The notes below the pieces were generated by a model. The model ran no database searches. It worked only from the letters and a program-made list of their open reading frames with translations, and was not told the DNA's origin. A DNA stretch of 31,222 nt from assembly GCA_964622625.1 (NCBI GenBank), contig CAZUUQ010000030.1:1-31222 (forward strand), read 5' to 3'. Shown here piece by piece: positions 1-9,081 of this stretch (position 1 is the stretch's first letter; each line of letters opens with the position of its first letter). Source of the stretch: CAZCWM01 sp964622625 (GTDB lineage Bacteria; Planctomycetota; Phycisphaerae; Phycisphaerales; Phycisphaeraceae). A program made the translations under genes and the position numbers.

Positions 1-55
1 GTAGAGCGAGCGGCTGTTAACCGCTAGGTTGTTGGTTCGAGTCCAACTCGGGGAG
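1..55 (+). tRNA. tRNA-Asn (GTT), 3' part; 5' end outside window
   Basis: The anticodon arm is clear: stem 9-13 pairs with 21-25 and the loop 14-20 carries anticodon GTT at 16-18. The T arm is 31-47 with loop TTCGAGT. The 3' acceptor strand is 48-54, followed by discriminator G at 55. CCA is not encoded. The 5' acceptor strand and most of the D arm lie before the window. This is most likely a host gene; tRNA genes are common landmarks beside integrated elements. Confidence 0.93.
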
Positions 56-61
56 CTTCTT

Positions 62-91
62 TCAACCAGTCGAACTAACGCGGCTGGTTGA
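62..91 (+). other. Hairpin just downstream of tRNA-Asn
   Basis: TCAACCAG (62-69) is the inverse of CTGGTTGA (84-91), giving an 8-bp stem with a 14-base loop. It lies between the tRNA and the stronger terminator hairpin. It may help transcript end formation or tRNA 3' processing; no function is proven. Confidence 0.4.
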
Positions 92-97
92 GTTAAC

Positions 98-132
98 AAA
101 AACGCCCGATGGCGCATGCCGTCGGGCGTTTT
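98..132 (+). terminator. Rho-independent terminator after tRNA-Asn
   Basis: A near-perfect inverted repeat (AAAACGCCCGATGGC against GCCGTCGGGCGTTTT, loop GCAT) has a GC-rich stem flanked by A and T runs. It is nearly symmetrical, so it could work in both directions and separate the tRNA transcript from the integrated element. Confidence 0.82.
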
Positions 133-470
133 CGTATCTCGCGGTTGGCAAAGGGTTACGGCATTTCTGCCCGAACGGGCCGCGCTCTCTGTTTCAAACC
201 ACCTCCACCACGTTGCGGCGGTAAACGTACACGTTCTCGCCCGCCCGCCGAGAGCAACGGGCCAAACTCTCGGACTCTCTCGTAAACAGCGGCCGTCCAG
301 TTAACAGACCCGTTCGTCTCGGACCCTACCGCCATTTCGAACTCGCGCCGGGTATGTAAGAGAAGGACGAAGAGCATCAACCCAGCCCTTCGATTTCACT
401 CAGGACAAGCCAGACAGCGAGCCGGTCGCCAAGCGAAGGCCGTTGTGGGCACATCCGCAAGGAGCCCGCA
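133..470. other. Non-coding left border region
   Basis: No convincing gene is seen. ORFs here have poor codon structure and no ribosome binding site. Two items stand out: a small hairpin (CCGAGAG/CTCTCGG, 248-273) and, at 386-410, a sequence matching the type CCTTCGA...CTCAGGACAAGC, which I know as a dispersed repeat in many unrelated bacterial genomes. The latter suggests host DNA up to about 410, so the left attachment junction probably falls between about 411 and 470. No target duplication can be shown because the other end is not in the window. Confidence 0.5.
386..410. repeat. Dispersed host-type repeat motif
   Basis: The sequence CCCTTCGATTTCACTCAGG followed by ACAAGC belongs to a motif family whose reverse strand reads as the spurious peptide LSEVEG in many bacterial genomes (recalled, not searched). 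Here the - strand reads LSEIEG. It occurs once in the window, near the element's left end. Confidence 0.4.
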
Positions 471-686
471 ATGGAAGAACCCATCGCCGACCCGGCCGCG
501 ATGACCCCGGACGAGCGCCGCCAGGAGATCGCCGCCATCCTCGCCCGTGGCGTGCTTCGCCTCCGCCAAACGGGCCAATCATCGCCTGGTTCGCGTTCCT
601 CTTGCACCCCCGAAAATCCCGCGAAACAGAGGCAAAACGGACTTGATGAGGGGGCCAAAACGAGCCCTCATGTGCTCGCTCGATAG
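471..686 (+). CDS. Small conserved-type protein at head of recombinase operon
   Basis: This 71-residue protein begins with a strong ribosome binding site (AAGGAG, 6 bases before ATG). Its first 35 residues (MEEPIADPAAMTPDERRQEI, then a segment containing ILARGVLRLR) resemble short ORFs that often precede DUF2924 and serine-recombinase genes in other bacteria; this is from memory. The C-terminal half is low complexity, rich in S, P, K and R. It lies 34 bases before the DUF2924 gene on the same strand and probably heads the integration operon. Its function is unknown. It could be a regulator or a relic, and the C-terminal part may be poorly conserved. Confidence 0.6.
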   Translation: MEEPIADPAAMTPDERRQEIAAILARGVLRLRQTGQSSPGSRSSCTPENPAKQRQNGLDEGAKTSPHVLAR

Positions 687-719
687 CCACGAGCAACGCA
701 TGAAAGGAGCTCGAAAAAC

Positions 720-1206
720 ATGAGTGTGAACATCGCCAAAGAGGTCGCCGCCCTGGGCCGATTGACCGTCAAGGACCTGCGGGCCAAGCACATCGAGGTC
801 TTCGGCGAGGCCACGCGCAGCGGCAACAAGGACTGGCTGCGCAAGCGCATCGCCTGGCGCATCCAGGCCAACGCCAGCGGCGACCTGTCCGAGCGGGCCA
901 GGCGGCGGGCCGATGAACTGGCCAACGACGCCGACCTGCGGACGACCGCCCCGAAAGACAATCAGGTCGCCATCACCACCACGGCGTCGGTCGCCTTCGA
1001 CCACGACGCGCGGTTACCAATGCCAGGGGCGATCCTGCGGCGGCCATACAAGGGCCGCGAGGTCGTGGTGCGCGTCCTGCCACGGGGCTTCGAGTATGAG
1101 GGCGAGGTCTACCGCACGCTCTCGGCCGTCGCCAGGGCTGTCACCGGCACGCACTGGAACGGATACCACTTCTTCAACCTGAACCCCGGCAAGAATGGAG
1201 TCGCCG

Positions 1207-1214
<8 letters not shown>
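720..1214 (+). CDS. DUF2924 family protein
   Basis: This 164-residue soluble protein has the DUF2924 layout. An N-terminal helical part (about 1-70) contains LTVKDLRAKHIEVFGEATRS and a WLRKRIAWRIQ segment. A C-terminal part (about 105-155) has the sequence LRRPYKGREVVVRVLPRGFE and an ALTGTHWNGYHFF-type ending, here AVTGTHWNGYHFF. A ribosome binding site (AAAGGAG) precedes the ATG. DUF2924 genes typically sit directly upstream of large serine recombinases in phages and genomic islands, as here. The role is not established; it may be a recombination directionality factor or an accessory DNA-binding protein. Its stop codon overlaps the recombinase start, so the two are translationally coupled. 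Confidence 0.88.
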
Positions 1215-2759
<1,545 letters not shown>

Positions 2760-2763
<4 letters not shown>

Positions 2764-3221
2764 AAGGTTTGACGATCCAGTGCGACGTGCATTTCACGCG
2801 GGGGCAGCGCACCCGCAAGGTCATCCAGGAGGGTCCACCGCCGGAACCGGACACCACGCCTGAAGGCACGATCCCGCGCATCGCGCGTCTGGTGGCCCTG
2901 GCGCTCCGGTTCGACCGGCTCATCAAGGCGGGCGAGGTCACCGATCAGGCCGACCTGGCCCGCATGGGCAACGTGAGCCGCGCCCGCGTCACGCAGATCA
3001 TGAATCTGCTGCAACTCGCTCCGGAGATTCAGGAGGCGATTCTGTTCCTGCCGCGCACGACCAAGGGCCGCGACCCCATCCGCGAGATCATGGTGCGGCC
3101 CATCGCGGCCGAGCCGGACTGGCGCAAGCAGCGACGGCTCTGGAAGTGCCTGACGTTCGATCAGGGGGTTGAGACCGTGCCGGTCGGTGAAAGCATGGCA
3201 CTGGATCAGACCAAGTGCTGA
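2760..3221 (+). CDS. HTH DNA-binding protein, last gene of recombinase operon
   Basis: This 153-residue protein has a helix-turn-helix at about 60-100 (RLIKAGEVTDQADLARMGNV, then SRARVTQIMNLLQLAPEIQ), similar to the KorB/ParB-type HTH. The N-terminal 45 residues look like a small beta domain or an extension. It overlaps the recombinase stop by 4 bases, so it is surely co-expressed with it. Small proteins of this kind often follow serine recombinases. It may regulate the operon or act as an architectural or directionality factor at the att site; that is inference. The nearby palindromes at 3292-3326 are possible binding sites. Confidence 0.82.
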
Positions 3222-3273
3222 CAAGGGTTTACGAGCCAAAGTGCCAGAATCGGGCATTTCCGCATTCTGCGCC
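3221..3273 (+). repeat. 53-bp imperfect direct repeat, copy A
   Basis: Starts at the last base of the HTH gene. It matches 3346-3398 at 40 of 53 positions without gaps, starting ACAAGGGTTTAC and ending TTCTGCGCC. The two copies start 125 bases apart and flank nested palindromes. Confidence 0.75.
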
Positions 3274-3291
3274 TCTCTGGCCATCCATGAA

Positions 3292-3326
3292 GTCTCAGCA
3301 GTCTCACGGGGCTGAGACCGTGAGAC
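3292..3326. promoter_or_regulatory. Two interleaved inverted repeats after the recombinase operon
   Basis: The arms run in the order A-B-A'-B': GTCTCAGC (3292-3299), GTCTCACGG (3301-3309), GCTGAGAC (3311-3318), CCGTGAGAC (3318-3326). Each pair is perfect. Possible roles are a convergent transcription end point between the integration and late operons, overlapping operators, or recombinase binding sites. No T-run follows, so it is not a classic terminator. Confidence 0.6.
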
Positions 3327-3345
3327 AGCGCTGGACCCTGCATTT

Positions 3346-3398
3346 ACAGGGGTTTACAAGCGAAAGTCTCAAAATCGCCTGTTTTCGCGTTCTACGCC
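3346..3398 (+). repeat. 53-bp imperfect direct repeat, copy B
   Basis: Partner of 3221-3273. It reads ACAGGGGTTTACAAGCGAAA at its left end and ends TTCTACGCC. It lies just before the 3' end of the late operon's last gene. Confidence 0.75.
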
Positions 3399-3411
3399 CC
3401 CCGGCACTGCA

Positions 3412-3753
3412 TCACGTCTTCACCGTCGCCGTGCGAACCACCCCCTGGGCCAATGCCTCCCAATCCGGCTGTTCACCGCTGGCCTGGTAGGCCTTGCGGG
3501 CCTCGCGGATGGCGGCGTGCAACTCCGGCCACTCCTGCGATTCGTCCTCGGCCTCGAACAAGTGGCCGATGGCCCGAAGGCGGTAGGCGTAACCCTCGCG
3601 GGTTTCGGTCAGGAGCACCAGTGCCGCGCCCAGGTGTTTCTCGACACACTCGACGCAGCTCGGCCGTGTGGGCGTGTAGGCACGGCGCGGGAGCACGACC
3701 GGCGGGCAGTTCGTGCAGGGCTTCTTCTGTTTGGGCGTCAACGTCTCGCTCAT
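3412..3753 (-). CDS. Small CxxC-containing phage protein, last gene of late operon
   Basis: This 113-residue protein has two CxxC pairs (CTNC near residue 13 and CVEC near 33), likely a small metal-binding knuckle. A helical C-terminal part follows, including KHLGAALVLLTETREGYAYR and AIGHLFEAEDES. Proteins with this pattern occur in other phage tail regions (recalled). The start is supported by GGAG 7 bases upstream. It follows the tail-fibre candidate closely, so it is the terminal gene of the late operon. No function can be assigned. Confidence 0.72.
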   Translation of the reverse strand: MSETLTPKQKKPCTNCPPVVLPRRAYTPTRPSCVECVEKHLGAALVLLTETREGYAYRLRAIGHLFEAEDESQEWPELHAAIREARKAYQASGEQPDWEALAQGVVRTATVKT

Positions 3754-3763
3754 GTCATGCTCC

Positions 3764-4387
3764 TCAGGGGGCCAGCTCGAAGGTCAGGTCAAACCGATAC
3801 CACGCCCCGAAGTGGTAGAGCGGATCGTTTGTCGTGGCGTCGATGAACAATGTGTGCGGCCCGGGGTTGAGCAACACCTGTTGGGGCGGCGGCGGATTTG
3901 AGATGACCGGCCCCATGCCCGCGCAACCTTGCCCGCCGCCGGGAGCGTGGGCCGAGCCGACCAGCCCGCCGTTCACATACAGGCTCATCAGCTCGTAGTT
4001 GGGGTCCTGCGTTTCGCCCATGCCCGACCAGTTGACCGTCATGATCATCGCCTTGGGCACGGTGATCTGGCAGGTTGCTGTGGCGTACTGCGTGTAGGGA
4101 TTGTGGCTGCGGCAGTTCTGGTCGTCTTCCCAGTCCAGTCGCAGGCCCAATCCGTTGTTCAGGATCGACCAGGGGCTGGCTGCCACGTCGGCGGGATCGT
4201 CGTAGGCGCGGAACGCGCCGTCCTGCCCACCATCGATGAACCCCGAATCGGTGAATGACCACTGCTGGGTGAACTCGATGCAGCAGGCCGGGCAGGTCTC
4301 CTCGGCGTTGTAGACCGCCGACTTGCCGCCCAGCAGTACGCCGCGCTTGCCGCCTTCGACCACGACTGATTTGCCCGGTGCGCCCAC
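3764..4387 (-). CDS. Putative tail tip or fibre protein (hypothetical)
   Basis: This 207-residue protein is placed with the tail genes. The start is GTG at 4387, with a textbook AAGGAGG 5 bases upstream; an earlier in-frame ATG at 4504 lies inside the neighbour and gives shadow-like sequence. After about 45 residues with Cys pairs (CPACC), the rest looks beta-rich: a domain starting WSFTDSGFIDGG and ending WYRFDLTFELAP, with many aromatic and Gly residues. This fits a jelly-roll or lectin-like fold, which would suit receptor binding at the tail tip. That is inference from position and composition only. Confidence 0.68.
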   Translation of the reverse strand: MGAPGKSVVVEGGKRGVLLGGKSAVYNAEETCPACCIEFTQQWSFTDSGFIDGGQDGAFRAYDDPADVAASPWSILNNGLGLRLDWEDDQNCRSHNPYTQYATATCQITVPKAMIMTVNWSGMGETQDPNYELMSLYVNGGLVGSAHAPGGGQGCAGMGPVISNPPPPQQVLLNPGPHTLFIDATTNDPLYHFGAWYRFDLTFELAP

Positions 4388-4397
4388 GCTGGCCTCC

Positions 4398-5243
4398 TTA
4401 CTCGGTGCTGCTGGCCGTCTCGCAGGCTTCCTGGTCCACCATCTCGTTGATCCAGCCGAGCACCAGTTCCAGACCGCCCGCCCCGTCGTCCTGGTAGTGG
4501 GCATAACCGAAGGTCGCGGCGATCATCTGGCCGATGCTGGGGCGCTGCCACTTGTGCGGCGCGGCCACGGGGTCCACGCCGCTCTCCAACGTCTCGCCGG
4601 TCACCACATCCAGCACGTCATAGGTCCACGTCGCCGGGTTCTCCTCGTCGCCTTGCTCGCCGCCGTACTGCGTGAGGTCCACCGGGAACACATGCATCGG
4701 GATGGGTTTGCCCAGACGGACGACCGACCACTGCACGCCGGTCCCGCCCGCGCGCCAGAGGATGCCCGCCGACCCCTGCATGCTCACCTTCAGGTTGGCC
4801 GTGACGCCGTCGGCGATCTCGGCGTAGCGCCACTCGTGATCTTCGTCGGGCACGTCGATCTTCACCGGGCAGACACCGGCGGCGTAGGCGCGTCCGATCT
4901 TGCCGCTGGCGATGGGTTCGGCCAGGACGACGAACTTCCCCTCGTGCGTGTCGGCGGCGGGCGCGACACATGACAGGGCCACGCGGTTCTTGAACTCCTC
5001 CTCGTTGGCCGACGGGTCGATGATCGGCGTATCGACGCCCAGGACCGCCATGCGGTTCTGATTCGAGCCACTGTCGTTGCGGACCAGCACGATGCTGGCC
5101 TGCGCGAACGACGGTTGCGATTCTCGTCCCAGGTGGGCCGTGCGCTGCCGGAAGTCCAGCGCCGCGTCGATGAAGGCGTTGTAGGCGCTGGCCGGGATGA
5201 CCAGCGGCTGGCCGGACTGGACCTTTTTCAATCCGTCGCTCAT
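4398..5243 (-). CDS. Phage structural protein, tail-tip region (hypothetical)
   Basis: This 281-residue protein begins MSDGLKKVQSGQPLVIPASA followed by YNAFIDAALDF. This opening resembles phage virion proteins whose N terminus docks on the tail and whose C-terminal part is variable. The body is mixed alpha/beta with no membrane segment. It overlaps the upstream gene's stop by 4 bases (ATGA at 5240-5243). Position after the tape measure puts it where distal tail or hub proteins normally lie, but I see no known hub motif. Confidence 0.75.
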   Translation of the reverse strand: MSDGLKKVQSGQPLVIPASAYNAFIDAALDFRQRTAHLGRESQPSFAQASIVLVRNDSGSNQNRMAVLGVDTPIIDPSANEEEFKNRVALSCVAPAADTHEGKFVVLAEPIASGKIGRAYAAGVCPVKIDVPDEDHEWRYAEIADGVTANLKVSMQGSAGILWRAGGTGVQWSVVRLGKPIPMHVFPVDLTQYGGEQGDEENPATWTYDVLDVVTGETLESGVDPVAAPHKWQRPSIGQMIAATFGYAHYQDDGAGGLELVLGWINEMVDQEACETASSTE

Positions 5244-6067
5244 GAGCCGATCCCCAATGCCGCGAAGTTGCCATCCTCATAGACCTTCTCGACGTAGGCC
5301 GCGATGGGTTGCTTGACCAGCGTATTGCTGCCGGTGTCCTCGGCGTCGGTGTAGCGCACCCACAGATACTCCCAGCCTTTCTTCGAGATGCCGCCGATCG
5401 GCCCCACCGAGATGCCCGTGCGGTTGGGTGAACCGGCGAAGCGGAAGGTGATCTCCCAATCGTCGTCGGGGCCGGTGCCGCGCCGCGAGCCGGATGCGCC
5501 CAGGAACAGACATTCCCCGGCGGCCAGGCCACGGAATGAGCCGCTGTTGACCTTGCCGGTGAGTTGGAAGAGCGTGCCCTTGTAGGCCGTCGTGACTGTC
5601 GCCGCCGACAAGTAGTGCGTCTCGGAAAAGTTGTAGACCGGCACGGTGATGTCCACACCCTCGACGTTGTCGTGCGTGACGCCGATCGCACCTTTGAAGT
5701 CGGGGGCCGTGCCGCTGGCGGCATATCGCTGGACCGTCGATAGCGACTGAGTGATGTGCTGCGTACCGCCGCCGGTGTCGAAGCTGAAGGATGAATCTCC
5801 GGTCTCCGGCGGCTCCTGATACTCGAAGGGCGCGTAGTTGACCGTGCCGGTCCAGATGCATTTGTCGGGGTTGGTGGTGTCGACGTGGACCGGCTCGACC
5901 GTCACCGGCTGGCGTTTCATGTTGTGCAGCACCGTCGGCGCGGTCGCCTTGAGCGTGGCGATAGCCGTCGCTTCATCGGCCGTGCCGGTGATCGTGTAGA
6001 GCAACTCCGCCGATTGGGTCTCGGTGATCTGGCGGGAGTCGATGTTCTCGGTGCAGGTGATGGGCAT
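5240..6067 (-). CDS. Phage structural protein, first gene after tape measure
   Basis: This 275-residue soluble, beta-rich protein is rich in Thr, Gly and Asp. Its N-terminal 75 residues include LLYTITGTADEATAIATLKA, which looks like a small alpha/beta domain repeated in some tail proteins. The central region contains GVTHDNVEGVDITVPVYNF. Distal tail (Dit) proteins usually occupy this position, so a tail-tip adaptor is the most likely role. No recognised domain supports this directly. It lies 12 bases after the tape measure stop. Confidence 0.72.
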   Translation of the reverse strand: MPITCTENIDSRQITETQSAELLYTITGTADEATAIATLKATAPTVLHNMKRQPVTVEPVHVDTTNPDKCIWTGTVNYAPFEYQEPPETGDSSFSFDTGGGTQHITQSLSTVQRYAASGTAPDFKGAIGVTHDNVEGVDITVPVYNFSETHYLSAATVTTAYKGTLFQLTGKVNSGSFRGLAAGECLFLGASGSRRGTGPDDDWEITFRFAGSPNRTGISVGPIGGISKKGWEYLWVRYTDAEDTGSNTLVKQPIAAYVEKVYEDGNFAALGIGS

Positions 6068-6079
6068 CCGTGCCTCCGA

Positions 6080-8095
6080 TTACGCGAACGTCAGACCGCC
6101 GGTCTGCGCGGCCTGGACGAGCTTCTTGGTGTTCTTGGCGGTCTCCTCGGTCGCCTTGGCCGTGCGATCGGCGACATCCCCGGAGGCCAGGCCCTGGATG
6201 GCGGCGGCATTGAACGTGCCGCGCACGCCAATCTTGGCGGCCTCCTGCTGGACCAGATCGCCGATGTCGCCAAGACCAGCCAGGGCGTCGCGGGCCTTGT
6301 TGATGATGTCGTCGGGGCCTTCGAGTCCTTCGGGAGCGGCGGACTCCTTCTCCTGCCGTTTGCGTTTGGCGGTCTCGATGGCCTCACGCCATTCCTGCCG
6401 GGCCTTGGCCAGGTCGGCCTCGTTCTCCGACATGCGGTTGGCGTACTCGGTGTCGAGCTCGCGGTGTTTCTCCAGATTCTGCCGCCCGATCTCGCCAAGG
6501 GTTGCCTCGTGGACCGCCGATGCCCGTCTGCGTTCGGCTTCCCGCTGCGCTTCGCGTTGAGCGGTCTTGCGCTTCTGCTCGTCCTCGATGCGGGCGATGG
6601 CAGCCTGCTTCTGCTCCTCAACCAGCTTGTTCTCGGCTTCCAGATCGACCGAGTCGTCGAACAGGCTCTTGATCCAGTTCCACGCCTTCTGCGCACCCGC
6701 CTTGATGTTCTCCCAGGTCTTGGAGAAGAAGCTGGTGAAGTCGGCCCAGAGCTTGGAGAAGAACGCGGTCGTCTCGATCCAGCCGACCTCCAGGGCGTGC
6801 CAGACGATCTCCGCGACAGCCAGCAGGCCGTGCCAGGCGTCATAGCCGATCTTGATGAAGAAGTTGCGAAAGTTGAGCCACGCCTTCTCGAGGAAGTTCA
6901 CGCCGCGCGTCCACTCCATCTTGATCGTCAGCCACAGAATCTTCACCGCCAGCGAGATGTCGCCAGCCGCCAGGGCGTCGGCGATGCCCTGGTAGGCCGA
7001 GAGCGCGTCTTCCTTGAGCACGTTGAAGCGGTCACCCAGCCACGCCAGGGCCTTGGCCCCGATGTCCGTGGCATACACCAGATATGCACCAAGCGCCGCC
7101 ACAGCTGCGATGACCAGCCCAATCGGCGAAATCAGGAACGCGATCACCGCCGCCAGGACTTTGAGCACCGCGACCACGGTGGTGACGACCGTAATGAGCA
7201 CACCGAGCATCGTGCCCAGCCCGGAGATGATTGTGCCCAGCACCGTCAGCGCGATGCCGACGGCCACGACCACGGCGGCGACCTTCAGGACGGTGACGAT
7301 GATCTGCTGGTTCTGCTTGATCCAGGCACTGACGACCATCGCCACGCGCATGATCTTCTCGGCGACCATCTGCAACGTGGGCGCAAGGGCCGCGCCGATG
7401 TTGAATACGCCCATCTTGACGACCTGCCAGAGCCGGTCGAGGGCGTCGGAGAACTCCTCGGCGGCCTTGGCATCCTCTCCGCTCATGGTCAGACCCAGGC
7501 GGCGGGCCTCGGCCTGCAGCATCTCAATGCCCCGGGCACCACTGGCGAACAATGGCAGGAGTTGCGTGCCCGAGCGCCCGAAGATGCCCATCGCCAACGC
7601 CGCCTTGAGCGTGGGGTCTTCGATCTGGCTGATCCGCTCCGCCAGCAGCTTGAACTGCTGTTCCGGCGACAAACCCGCCAGATCGTCGGCGGTCAGGCCC
7701 AGGTCCTTCAATGCATCCGTCGCCGTGCTCAGGCCGCGACCGGCGTCATAGATCGTCCGCTGCATCCGTCGCAGGCCGTTCTCCAACTCCGAGACTTCCA
7801 CGCCGCTCTGCCCGGCGGCGAACTGCAATTCGCTGAGGGCCTCGACCGACAGGCCCGTGCGGCGGGCCATCTTCGCCACGCTGTCGCCGTAGCTGCCGAA
7901 CAGCTTGGCCGACGCCGCGAGCGGCGCGAGGATGGCCGAGCCGACGCCGATCATCTTCAGGCCGAGGTTGCGGATCGAGTCGCCGAAGGCCTTGAGCTTC
8001 TTTTCCGCCCGGCGCAGACCGCGCACGAGCTTGCTGTCGTCGGCGAAGAGCTCGACAAACGCGCGACCGGCTCGGATTCCCTGCGCGGATGCCAC
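6080..8095 (-). CDS. Tail tape measure protein
   Basis: This 671-residue protein sets tail length and is ejected with the DNA. The N-terminal part (about 1-190) matches the TP901-type tape measure core: DDSKLVRGLRRAEKKLKAFG, a GDSVAKMARRTGLSVEALSE-like stretch, and a FGRSGTQLLPLF segment. The centre (about 265-350) is strongly hydrophobic, with runs such as VAAVVVAVGIALTVLG. The C-terminal 200 residues are a charged coiled coil rich in E, K, R and Q. At roughly 1.5 angstrom per residue the tail would be about 100 nm, which is established for the family, not measured here. Its position after the tail tube and chaperone genes is canonical. Confidence 0.95.
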   Translation of the reverse strand: MASAQGIRAGRAFVELFADDSKLVRGLRRAEKKLKAFGDSIRNLGLKMIGVGSAILAPLAASAKLFGSYGDSVAKMARRTGLSVEALSELQFAAGQSGVEVSELENGLRRMQRTIYDAGRGLSTATDALKDLGLTADDLAGLSPEQQFKLLAERISQIEDPTLKAALAMGIFGRSGTQLLPLFASGARGIEMLQAEARRLGLTMSGEDAKAAEEFSDALDRLWQVVKMGVFNIGAALAPTLQMVAEKIMRVAMVVSAWIKQNQQIIVTVLKVAAVVVAVGIALTVLGTIISGLGTMLGVLITVVTTVVAVLKVLAAVIAFLISPIGLVIAAVAALGAYLVYATDIGAKALAWLGDRFNVLKEDALSAYQGIADALAAGDISLAVKILWLTIKMEWTRGVNFLEKAWLNFRNFFIKIGYDAWHGLLAVAEIVWHALEVGWIETTAFFSKLWADFTSFFSKTWENIKAGAQKAWNWIKSLFDDSVDLEAENKLVEEQKQAAIARIEDEQKRKTAQREAQREAERRRASAVHEATLGEIGRQNLEKHRELDTEYANRMSENEADLAKARQEWREAIETAKRKRQEKESAAPEGLEGPDDIINKARDALAGLGDIGDLVQQEAAKIGVRGTFNAAAIQGLASGDVADRTAKATEETAKNTKKLVQAAQTGGLTFA

Positions 8096-8100
8096 GTGTG

Positions 8101-8463
8101 TTACTCCTCGTCTTCAACCGGTAAGGCGTACCAGCCTTCGGGCAGGTCCATCTTGCCCGGCACGACCTGGCCGTCGGCGTCCTTCACCCAGACCTTGGCG
8201 TCCTTAATGGTTTCCCGCAGCCGCACCGGCGTGCCATGGGGCACATAGATCGTCCGCGTGAAGGGCGACCCGCCCGCACAACCCGTCAGCAGGATCGGCA
8301 GCACGAAGGCGATGATCAGCCAGTGCTTGCGGACCTTGGCCCGCAGCTTGTCCTTGGTCTGCTGGTCAGGGGCGGCGTCTTCCGCCGTGGGCCGCGACTG
8401 CTCGGCGACCCACGGCAGAAGCGCGCGGAAGAACGCGGTCAGAACCGCGATCAACCAGTTCAT
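8101..8463 (-). CDS. Small membrane protein with internal lipobox
   Basis: This 120-residue protein has an N-terminal hydrophobic or amphipathic helix (2-20), a charged linker (21-47, KLRAKVRK), a second hydrophobic stretch (48-60) and a lipobox LLTGC with Cys62. About 58 residues follow, predicted extracytoplasmic, with KDAKVWVKDADGQVVPGKMD. The charged stretch, hydrophobic core and LTGC form a good lipoprotein signal, but it lies 45 residues inside the ORF with no start codon just before it. ATG 8463 overlaps the upstream stop (TGATG) and AAGGAGG precedes it. Neighbouring a holin-like gene, it could be a lysis accessory or spanin-type protein; unproven. Confidence 0.72.
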   Translation of the reverse strand: MNWLIAVLTAFFRALLPWVAEQSRPTAEDAAPDQQTKDKLRAKVRKHWLIIAFVLPILLTGCAGGSPFTRTIYVPHGTPVRLRETIKDAKVWVKDADGQVVPGKMDLPEGWYALPVEDEE

Positions 8464-8852
8464 CACGCCGCCTCCTTCTTGCTCTCCAGCCCGCCCCAGC
8501 GATCCAGTTCGCTGTGCTTGATCTGGATGCCCTGCTTGATCTGCTCAACCAGCGCATGGGAGGGCTTCTTGCCGTTGTTGGCCTCGGCGTAGGCGTTCAA
8601 GACGAACCGCAGGGCCGAGTCCAGCTTGGCCAGGCCGCTGTTGGGCGTGTCATCGGGGATCTGCTTCTCGGCCAGCTTGATGCCGGTGATGATGCTGCCC
8701 TCGTACTGCTTCCACTTCTCCTGCAGCGGATTGAACTTGCTGGCCAGGAAGATGAAGAAGCCGACCATCGCCGCCCAGATGATGGCGAAGCCGATACCGG
8801 AATTGAGGAACGTCCAGACTCCATTGAGGATCGCGTTGCCTTCCATGTTCAT
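8463..8852 (-). CDS. Holin-like protein (LLH-type architecture)
   Basis: This 129-residue protein has one clear membrane helix at about 13-40 (WTFLNSGIGFAIIWAAMVGF and following). A soluble helical tail follows: KWKQYEGSIITGIKLAEKQI, then DSALRFVLNAYAEANNGKK. One N-terminal membrane span plus a soluble part with a KxAEQ-like segment is the layout of phage holins of the LLH superfamily. The size is right. It is coupled to its neighbours on both sides (ATGA upstream, TGATG downstream). The location between chaperone and tape measure is unusual for a holin, so a tail-related membrane protein remains possible. Confidence 0.65.
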   Translation of the reverse strand: MNMEGNAILNGVWTFLNSGIGFAIIWAAMVGFFIFLASKFNPLQEKWKQYEGSIITGIKLAEKQIPDDTPNSGLAKLDSALRFVLNAYAEANNGKKPSHALVEQIKQGIQIKHSELDRWGGLESKKEAA

Positions 8853-9061
8853 GTACCTTTCTGGGCCTCAAGGGCCTCTCTGAGAACCGCCAGCGACTCC
8901 TTGTCGGCGACCGTCCGTAGCCGCCGATCCTGTCTCGCGTATGGGTCGAAGTCCGATGGCTTGAAGGGCCTGCTGCGTTTGGGGTCGCGGTTGGCGTTGG
9001 CGATCAAGGCGCAGACCAATGACGTGTGCGCCCAGCGCTCGCGGCCCAACCCTTCGGCCAT
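8849..9061 (-). CDS. Tail assembly chaperone, downstream (T-like) reading frame
   Basis: The first ATG in this frame gives 70 residues, but coding-quality sequence in the same frame starts about 30 codons earlier: DDPWGDVWRIAGSIGVDPGP, then LTLRQLLWMAEG. This is typical of the second part of phage tail assembly chaperones, ending in a basic RPFKPSDFDPY-like segment. There is no ATG, GTG or TTG before 9061 in this stretch, so it is probably made as a -1 frameshift extension of the upstream gene, like lambda G-T. The frame is open without stops from at least 9262. The stop overlaps the next gene's ATG. Confidence 0.78.
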   Translation of the reverse strand: MAEGLGRERWAHTSLVCALIANANRDPKRSRPFKPSDFDPYARQDRRLRTVADKESLAVLREALEAQKGT

Positions 9062-9081
9062 CCACAGCAGTTGCCGCAGCG

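Noticed and set aside
116..304. Short + strand ORF after the tRNA terminator
   Set aside because: It begins within the terminator hairpin, lacks a ribosome binding site and has no coding-type codon pattern.
1195..1206. ATG 1195 as recombinase start
   Set aside because: ATG 1207 has a well-spaced GGAG and the usual stop-start overlap; ATG 1195 lies only 4 codons upstream with a poorer site. It is not excluded.
3301..3326. Classic rho-independent terminator for the recombinase operon
   Set aside because: The hairpin is strong but no T-run follows on either side, so it is listed as a palindromic regulatory candidate.
5885..8248. Open frame of 787 codons on the + strand
   Set aside because: Antisense to the tape measure protein; no motifs and no ribosome binding site.
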